This document shows, piece after piece, positions 45,601-55,200 of a DNA stretch of 64,000 nucleotides. The translations under genes were made by a program, and so were the position numbers. The notes under the pieces were generated by a model. It was not told the origin of the DNA, did no database searches, and worked only from the letters and a program-made list of their open reading frames with translations. The DNA lies in the NCBI RefSeq assembly GCF_964275005.1, contig NC_092705.1, positions 24,284,673-24,348,672 of the forward strand, in the 5' to 3' direction. The stretch's first letter is position 1. Every line of letters starts with the position of its first letter. This DNA comes from Diadema setosum (Eukaryota > Echinodermata > Echinoidea > Diadematoida > Diadematidae).

Positions 45601-47555
45601 ATGATCAAAAGTAAACAAATTTGTGAACAAGTAAACTTTACTACAGCTAGTGTGTGCTTTTTTGGGGGAAAAAAAATGAGTTTTACTCTTAATCAATTGC
45701 TACAGTTTGTATGCAGTGACCCACTGCAGTTGGGTGCCAGTGGGTATACTAGTTTTGCTCAATGCTGGGCTGCAGCATGCATAAGATTTTCAGTGCTTTT
45801 ATTTATTTATTTATTTATTTATTTATTTTTTGGCGAAGCGCACCTGCACCTCTCCATGCACGGATAACAAGCCCTGTGAAACTGAAGTCTGACATCTAAT
45901 AAGAACTACTCTTAACTCTTTATGTGCCATGGTGAAACCCCCCTTTGTGCCACGTTATTCCGAGCCACGAAGGTAGTCATGCTTTGAGAAAGAATTCTGT
46001 TTTTCTAATTTGTATAACCTCTACAAATTTCTGTTAAGATGGGCATAATAGTAGGCAAAGTCAAAGAGGAATGCCAAACTTTGTTTCGATATAAATTTTA
46101 TGACGAATCTATTTTCAATTTCTCTTTCGAATGACCAGTTGTACATTACTGTAAAGGCATGACTTTTGCACATAAAACCCTGACAGAAACTTAGAATGTA
46201 CGAGCAAATCTACGGTAGTTGGGAACACCACTTGATAATCAATTACCACATAGAATGCAAGCCGTATATGAGAGGAACAAAAGAACGCTTTCATCGTGCC
46301 GCGGGATTAGCAGTGATTAGCGATTTATCGATCGGTTTTGGCGGCTTTGTTTGTTGAGCAGAATATGCGAAGTTGGCACGCAGTCGACTGAGCCGGACGT
46401 GCGAACGTGGCACATAAAGAGTTAAAGAAAAGATTAAAACAAGGACTTCACGAGTTCACTCCCTTCATGGATTCTGCCATCCATCAATCTTTGGGCACTT
46501 TTCCTGCAATTTACCCTGCAGCATCCAGTGCAGACAGTGCATCAGCTGTGGGACTTTCAGATTTTGTTGAAAATGAAAATAAAAACAAATACATGTAGAC
46601 CTCTATACCCCCATCTATGGTTGGAGAGGTGGGGGAATGCACAAAAAGCAGGATATAGCAATTATGACAATGTTTTTATAATATCTGAAGGGATTTATAT
46701 TAAGAGATTTTATTATCAATACACGTTGTACATTTAAGGATTCCATAGGAGATCTAGAGAAAGGTGGGCTTGCTATCCTCAATCCTAATTCGTCATGTCG
46801 TTTATTCCCTGTGAATTCAGTTTCATGTGTGATTAATTCTTCTACCCGTGTAACATGCTGTGCACAGTTCAAGATGAACGCCTTTCTTCAGAGGAAGGAA
46901 AGTCCAAGTACATGTAGAAGGAAGAAATACAGGAGCAAGTTTTGCGAAGCATGGACAAGAAGATACCCCTTCATCACAAAAGGAGATGACATGTTTACGT
47001 TTCACTGCCACATTTGCGACAAGAGCATGTCATGTGGACACATGGGGATTGCAGATGTGGAACGTCACGTTAGTGGTAAGCAGCACAGACTTAAAGCCAA
47101 CAGGATGAAGTCTCAGGAGCCGCTTCATCGAGACCAAACAGTCACAGACAAGGTACATCTTATGCTCAGCTCATTGTCATGACACTGATACATGGAACAA
47201 AATGAACAAAAAACAACAACAACAAACAAACAACCAAACAGCTATTTGTGGTGTCTGTGTGTTTTTTTTTTCTCCTATGAATTTTATCTCATTCAAGCCA
47301 TCTTTGCGATTGAGTGCTACAGCTGTACAAATTTACACTTTTCACCAGAAAGGCAGAGGACTCTACCCACTGTCCCAACATTCACATTGGTCCCCCATGT
47401 TGAAGGGAAAGTCCCATGCCACTTTCCCTTCCAAACCATAGTTTAGAGGCTCATCAGGAATTATCCCCTTGTCCCCGCGAAGTTAGTCAGGTCCTGGGAC
47501 CATTTCAGCTTTTTCGAAGTCCTACAGTAAGTTTTGTATAGCAGTGTATTTTGTG

Positions 47556-47586
<31 letters not shown>

Positions 47587-49168
47587 TATGGGGATGTTGG
47601 GCAATGAAATATGAAGAAGCAGATAGGAACTGTTTCTGATTTAAATTCCTCACTGCCCTTCATGGCCTTGTTTTGGTTGGCCGGATCCTGGCTGTCACAT
47701 TTGAAATAAGCTGTTGTGCTGGCTGTTATGCTGTACCTTGTACATTAAAATGAAGCCTACATTGATGTAAAATTGTGATTATTGTTCATACCACAGGTTG
47801 GGCAAGCTGACGTGAAAGTTGCCACATTACTCAGTCAGAACAACATTCCCCTCGACTTGGCAGATGAGCTCACACCACTGTTTCCGGACATATTTCCCGA
47901 TAGCAAGATATCCAAGGACTTTTCCTCCAAGCGAACCAAGACGGCGTGCATCACTAATACAGAAGTTACTCCTTACATCGAGGGGGAGATGATTCCCAAC
48001 GTGGTTCGTCACCCGTTTTCCCTTGTCATCGATGGCTCGTCAGACAATGGCATGGAGGAAATAAACCCGATGAGGGTCCGTATCTTTGACAGTGGACAAG
48101 TGAGCATGCAATTTCTGGACTTACAGTGCGTGTCTACAGAGGACACGTTACAGACTCTGTTCCTCAAGATGGATGATGCTCTGTGTAGACACCTCATTGA
48201 GTGGGAGAATTGTGTTGGAGTTGCTGTTGACAACACCTCACTGACCGTGTGCGGGGACCCCATCGAGACCCACGTTCGGGACAAAAACCCGGCGACATAC
48301 ATCGTGGATTGTGGGTGCCACATTGTGCACAACACTGCCAGCAAGGCTTCCGATGCCTTTGAACAGGTGGATATCATACCAATCCCTGGGACAAGCAAAA
48401 TTGATTTTTTTATTTCCAAAATCATCTTCAAGTAGGGTTGAAGGGAAAGAAACACGTTAGTACAGTATGTTATGTGTGTACATTTTTATAATTTTACTGA
48501 AGGGATTTTAGCACTAAGGATTAAAGATGTATAATTTCTATTGTTTTGAATACAACTGCATATTGTTTTGGGGGGTAAGGTTTTTGTTTTTGTTTTTTGT
48601 TATGGTTATTTTTACAAAAAAGTTTTTATAAATGTGGAAGAGATAATTGGGTCAAAACTTTAACAGTTTCCTTCGATGTGCTACATCATTGTAAAAGTGG
48701 CAATTTTTGCTCGTTTTACGCAACCGAAAATAATAACAGGAGAATGAGATATGACAGAAGCAACTGGAAGCTAAAATTTGCTGTGGTAATGTCAACCAGT
48801 TTCCTTGTACCATATTATGTACTGCCAAATTCCACACCCATGCAAGGCAACAATAACCCACTGCATTTTTCTTTCCTTTGCTTATCTTTACGCTTATTTT
48901 GATGGTTTATGTTGTAACAGAATGTAAAGTGAATAGTACAAAAAAATGTCGGTATGGTGTTTCATTCCATCACTTCCTCTTCTTGAATCCTTATCCCTGA
49001 ATTGAATGTCTCTCCCTTCACTTCTTGCTGCACCATGAGCACGCACTGAGTGAGCATACTCAGTGAGCCTACCTCAAATATACATGTAAAGTTGTAAAAG
49101 CAGCTTGAATTCCCTCATTTTTTGGTCTTATTCCTTAAAAAAAAAAAACAAAAAAAAAAACAAAAAAG

Positions 49169-49206
<38 letters not shown>

Positions 49207-52200
49207 CAACTATCAAATAGTTAATATCAATTCCAGGATCTTTACAATGATCCGGACCACTACCAAAATTAAATCATCTCTTCCTTATCATTATCAAAAC
49301 TTCCCTAAAGTTTCATCCAAATCCCTTCATAACTTATTGAGTGATTACACCTGTATGCAAACAGACAAACAAATAGAGAGACAGACAAACCAACATGGAC
49401 AAAAACATAACCTCCTTGGCAGAGGTAAGTGTAGTAATTGAATTCAAAGAATACACAGAATGTAAAATGATTGCTTATTATTCCCAAAAACATTTTGTGT
49501 TGAACTTCACAGGTGTCTGGATTTAGTGTTGAGGAGATGGCCACTGACCTGTTCCACTGGTTTGACAATAGTACAAAGCAGAAGATGGATCCTGTGCAGT
49601 ACCACACATTCTGTGACATCACATACCAGCAGGCCGTCAAACATGTCGACACCCGATGGCTGAATCTCGAAACGACTGTTTCACGTATCCTGCAGCAGTA
49701 CGGGAGTCTTAAGAGCTACTTTCTCTCAAAAGGTTTGCATACATGTACATAATGTCATTTTAGAAGGTACAGTTAAACTCGCGTAAGTCGATCTTCTCGG
49801 GACTGAGCAAAACACATCGACTTAGGCGATTTTCGACTTGTACGTAAGTCGAAAAAAATCGACTTACAGTTTCACCACACGTACATGTATAATGTACATG
49901 TATGTTGTCTACTCTGGAGCCGAGAGCTGGAGCGGTGTGTCGCAGCACGGGTCGCCCGACAGGGCCGCGGCTAACTTTGCATGGACAGTGCATTAGTATT
50001 GGCACAGGTCCGATTACTTTACACCCTTGTTAAACCTTGGGGAAGTGAATATGAACGATATTTGAGCAGTGATTGATTCCAGTTTACCATACCGTGGCTT
50101 GAAATGCGTGTAGAGGTGCAATTCTGATTTACTCGTGCCCGTAACTTTCCCCCTACTTTCCGCTTTGAAAACTCAGCAGCTTCATCCATTATAACACTCC
50201 ACTGCACAGCGCTGCAAATGCCAAGCTACACTACAAGCTCAATACTGTACATGTAAATGAACGCATGTGTACTGAACGAACGCTGTACGTAGCGCGACAG
50301 CTCACAGGGCTGTACCAGCGGACCTCAAAACACGAAGAGAGTTCAACGATCCCATGATATCGCTTTGAATTTTGATTTTAGATCTTTTTTTTTTTTGTCA
50401 ACTCAAACTCATCTGACAAACAAAATAATGATTGAGTAATAAATAATGAACAATAAATGACAGTGATTTATTACACAATAAAATCTTATTCGACTTAGGC
50501 ACAGTGAATTCAGTGGTTTTTCCGTGAAAGTGTTCTTGGAATTTCATCGACTTAGGCGAGTATTCGACTTACAAAATTCGACTTGTGAGTGAATTAATAC
50601 ACGTAAGTCAATGGGGAAAAATCGGGACTTTTTGAAATCATCGACTTACGCGATTATTCGACATATGCGACGTCGACTTAGGCGAGTTTAACTGTAGTTT
50701 CATTTTAAAGGACAAGTTCACCTTCATAGACATGTGGGTTTAGTGAATGCAGCAATATTAGTAAAACACATCAGTGAGAGTTTGAGGAAAATCGGACAAT
50801 CCGTTCAAAAGTTATGATTTTTTGAACTTTCTGCTCAGTCATGACTGGATGAGAAGACTACATGTACCATGGCTTGTGATGTCACATGAGTACAACGATA
50901 TGAAGAAAGAATAAAGAAAATTCAACATATTTCCATTTTTCTCGCATAACGAAAGAACACTCAACTTCTTTCTTTCTGAAGGCATGGGGAATAATATTAC
51001 CCTTAACATACATCAGTAACAAGTCGAAGAAATGTGCACTTTATTCAAAAAGTAAAGTTTTGTGAAGTTCTCTTTTTATTTTCCTCATATCGTTGTACGC
51101 ATGTGACATCATACACTACCGTAGTAGTCTTCTCATCCAGCAGTGACTGCGCAGATACTTCAAAAATTCATTACTTTGGAACGGATTGTCTGATTTTCCT
51201 CAAACTTTCACTGGTGTGTTCTACTAATATTACCCATGCTGCATTCTCTCAATCCTTATGTATATGAAGGTGGACTTGTCCTTTAAGGGACATGTTCAAC
51301 GTCATTATTATGTAGATTGAGTGAATACAGAAATAGTTATAGAACACATCAGTGAAAGTTTGAGGAAAAACCGGACGATCTGTTTGCAAGTTATGAGTAT
51401 TTAAAGTATATGTGCAGTCTGTGCTGGATGAGAAGACTACTACACGTTATGTGGAAAATATTATGAGAATTCCAAAGAAAAAGAAAAATACAAAAAACCT
51501 TCAACTTGTTACTGATATATGTTATGGGTAATATTATTCCCCCTGCTTTCCAAAAGAGGCATGACAAATGTTTGTTTTGCGAGAAAAGTAAAAAATATGT
51601 TGAATTTTCTTTATATTTTCTATTATTTTTTAGCAAATGACATCACAAGCTGTAGTACAGCTGTAGTTCCCTCATCCTGCGATGGCGGCAGGGAAACTTT
51701 GAAAATTCAGTCCACGTGTTTGTTAAGGTGAACTTGTCCTTTAATACAATGTGGTCAACATAAGATTCTGAAGATTATGATTATTTAATTATAAAAATAG
51801 CTAGTACAGCATTTCTCTTTTGTTTTCATCGCTACGCAGATGACAAGGCCCCATATTTTGGTAGGCTCCGTGTCCTGTTCGAAGACCCCATGACAGAGGT
51901 CTACCTTCTCTTCTACCAGTCCGCCTTGCAGACGTTCTTGCAGTTCAACTCGTTCCTGGAACGGGAGGATCCCGTCATCCCAATCGTGCACGCCCAGATG
52001 CAGTCCTTCCTCCAGAAGTTGGCCAGTAAATTTGTCAGGGTGCAGACCATCAAGGCAGCAAAGGGAGACTTCATGAACATGCATTACAAGGCCCCGGATG
52101 TGCAACTTCCAGGTAATACCATCGTAGAGTCTGGATTGGTAACAGAACCTTTTCTCCTTATCACGTCAGCCCTTAATTTGCCAGGGACTTTCGACAGTGT

Positions 52201-55200
52201 GTACAATGCTATGGGATTTTTGTATGGAAATTGTCAGTCAAAGCATGCAATAAGTTATTAAAGTGAAACAGAGCATCTTGACAAATACTGTATACATCAC
52301 ACATTGCATGATTTTTGTTTTTGAATATTTGTAAATTTTACAAGTTGGGTGCTATTCACAAACAAATAAACACGCAAATAGATTAATTGTGATTGTGACG
52401 TGCATGCACACATTTCTCTGTTCAGCACTGTACTTCACAGTTGCGAATTCAGCCACTCGCATATTGTTGGAAAGTCCTGATTCACAAAGAATTAGACTCA
52501 CTAGATATATGGCATATACAGTATACTGTTGAGTATCAAATTGTGATTACTGATTATTTCTTTATTTTTGAGGTCCTCTTTGGACATTTTGCGTGTAATC
52601 TGAATTATTTTTTTAACATCTTGTCATTCAAAAACTGTACAACACCATCCCTTTGCCCATCATTAAGTATACTAGTTTAAAAGTTTATTAGTGGAAAGTT
52701 GAGCAAAGATAATGGGATTCCATCGGGATTCGAACCCATGACCTCCGGATTGCAAGCCCGGTGCTCTACCGACTGAGCTATAGGAAGCCCTAGTTCAGTG
52801 TTCATCTCAGAAACCCTAAATTCTCAATGCTCAGATGGTCAGAAGCTTTAGCAGTGTGTTTGTGTGTGACACACAAGTACACTTAAACCTGGCATAAACC
52901 TGAAGGATAATTCAACTTGGGGATAAATGCGAGGGGTCACCGAAGTGATGCAGCTTTTTGAGTATGTAACAAATAAAGACAGAAAAAAGCTAACCAGTTT
53001 CTGGTCAGTTTCTTCATTTGTTACTGATTATTTCTTTACTTTTGAGGTCCTCATGGGACATTTTGCATGTAATCTGATTTATTTATTTTACATCATTTTA
53101 CGTCATTCAAAAAGTGTACAACACCATCACTTTGCCCATCATGAAGTATACTAGTTTAAAAGTTGTGACAGAGAAAGGCTAGTTTCTATCATTTTGATTT
53201 TAACTCTTTGCGTTATCCATTCAAAATTTTGTTCACAGACAACAGCTTGTTCATTGGGTTTGGTGCAAAAACTCTGCTGAACAAACTCCTCAATGAAGGT
53301 TCAATCTCGGGCCATCAGGCATCCAAGTTCTATGAGGGTGTTCGGGCCTTCTATTCACGTGCCTTCTCCTATACTCTGGGGCAGCTTCCCTTGGACGACA
53401 GCCTTCTGAGGAATGCGGCATTTGTCAATTTCAGGCGCAGAGAGAATGCCGCCCTCTCTGAAGTGGAATACTTCATAGACAGGTATGCACAAGCATCCGT
53501 TAAAAAAAAGAAAAAAAGTCGCCGTTCGGGCAAAGGCCTTTGCCGAAGGAAAATCCTTTGCACCAGCTTAAACTATACTAATTTTCGACATTGAGGGGGT
53601 TAATATCCTGAATAGCGAAAAAGTACTGGCAGAGGGTTTGGAAGCCAGACTAAAATTTGGCCCAGTTTGCGTTTACACTGAGAAAAGGCTGGGCTCGGCC
53701 GCTGGGCTCGGCCGCAGCCGAGACCACCTCCAGAGCGTGGCCAAATGCGAGGCCAATTTTGGCCTCGTATTTGGCCTTTTGCGCGTTTACACTGAAATGA
53801 AGGCGGGCTCGGCCGTGGCTTGGCCGCGGCCGAGCCTTGCACTGTAAACGGGGTCTAGTAGTGCCCAGGGCAATCCATCATGAATTATTAACCCTATTCT
53901 AACTAGGCGGGTCAAATTGACCCCCCCCTCGACGTTTCGCGCCACGATTTCGCAACGCGCAAAGATTTTGCCGCGTCGTTTCACGACTTTTTTCATAGAA
54001 GTCTCCCGCATATTTTGAGACCAAATTTGCGACGTTCGGGTTCACCGTTTTGAAGTTACGTAATGTTTTGCATATGCATGTCAACCAAAAAACAGCTCAA
54101 ATTCATGATATCGTGTGCAAATCCAATGCAAATTGTGTTTTTTGGTTAAATTGATATAAATTAGATTATTTCAACTTTTAACCATTGAAATTAATCAATT
54201 CTAGTTTAGATAAGCCTGAAAAAGTGCCTGCAACAAATTTTGGCAAAAAAACAATAGAAAACAAAAGGTTGAAAAAACAATAAAATACATAAGAAATTAA
54301 CAAAACAATAAAAAACAAAAGAAATTGATTTCGATTGTGCTAATTTTTCAAGAAAATTGTTTGATGTGTCTTGAGGAATTCTGACACAAAAATTTAGCAA
54401 TCCTCCAGTCTTTTTAATTGAGTTATAGGTGAAAATATGATTTCATGCACAAATTTGCATAATTAATTTATTAAAAATAGAAAGGCAATATTTTTCTATT
54501 GTATGACCATGTTATCTTGTAGTTGACATCCAGCTCTATCTTCAGGCAAAATTTCGCGGCGATCGCACGATCGGCGGCCAAGATCTGAAGGGGGGGGGTC
54601 AAATTGACCCCCCCTCAGTAAAAACTTGGTCTCAAATAGCCCAGTTAGAATAGGGTTAATAAAGCATTCATGTGCCTTGGAGCAAGAGTCCACAAGCCTT
54701 GTCGGCAGAGCTCTGAAAAGGTGGTATTTGTGGTATTCATGTCTATTGTTCAGGGTCATTTTAAGCACACACTCACATACACATCATTGGTTCTTGTGTA
54801 AAGTTCAGAGGGTTCAAATTTGACCAAAATCTGGAACTTAATTTTAAAATTAATCATGGATTTAGGCATTGCATCAAAATTATGACCAGCAGGATCCCTC
54901 AGGATCCAGCTTGAATAAGGATCCTGAGGGATCCTGCTGGTCATAATTTTGATGCAACGTCTTAATGAAACTGATTCATGCTCTCATATTCAAATCACAT
55001 CCAATAAAACTGTACACTATTCAGCTTTTACTCATATCAATGACGGTGTTACATGATGTGTAGTTTCGAACTATTAAGAATCAAAAGTGGGAAATGTTTT
55101 TTGTAACACCTAGTATTACCATATTAAGGTTCCGTAGGGAAAGTTTTGAACCGAAAGATCAAAAGTCAAATGAAAATGCTAAAACATTTATTTTCCCCCT

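Larger units (their letters stand above)
42604..46867 (+). other. Intron between exons A and B
   Basis: Contains perfect palindromes near 43776 and 43954, and MITE I. Stretches 42604-43770 and 44000-45910 show no gene; (TTTA)n at 45799-45829. Confidence 0.7.
49733..51839 (+). other. Intron between exons D and E
   Basis: Almost filled by three consecutive elements: T2 (49770-50694), C2 (50709-51282) and C3 (51287-51740). Confidence 0.8.
52113..53238 (+). other. Intron between exons E and F
   Basis: Contains G4, a tRNA-like sequence and a 145-base direct repeat; no other gene seen. Confidence 0.7.

Noticed and set aside
47782..48435. Single-exon 217-codon gene.
   Set aside because: Homology begins at the AG|GTTGGG acceptor and is continued by exon D after CAG|GTGGAT. 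It is an internal exon, though a read-through isoform is possible.
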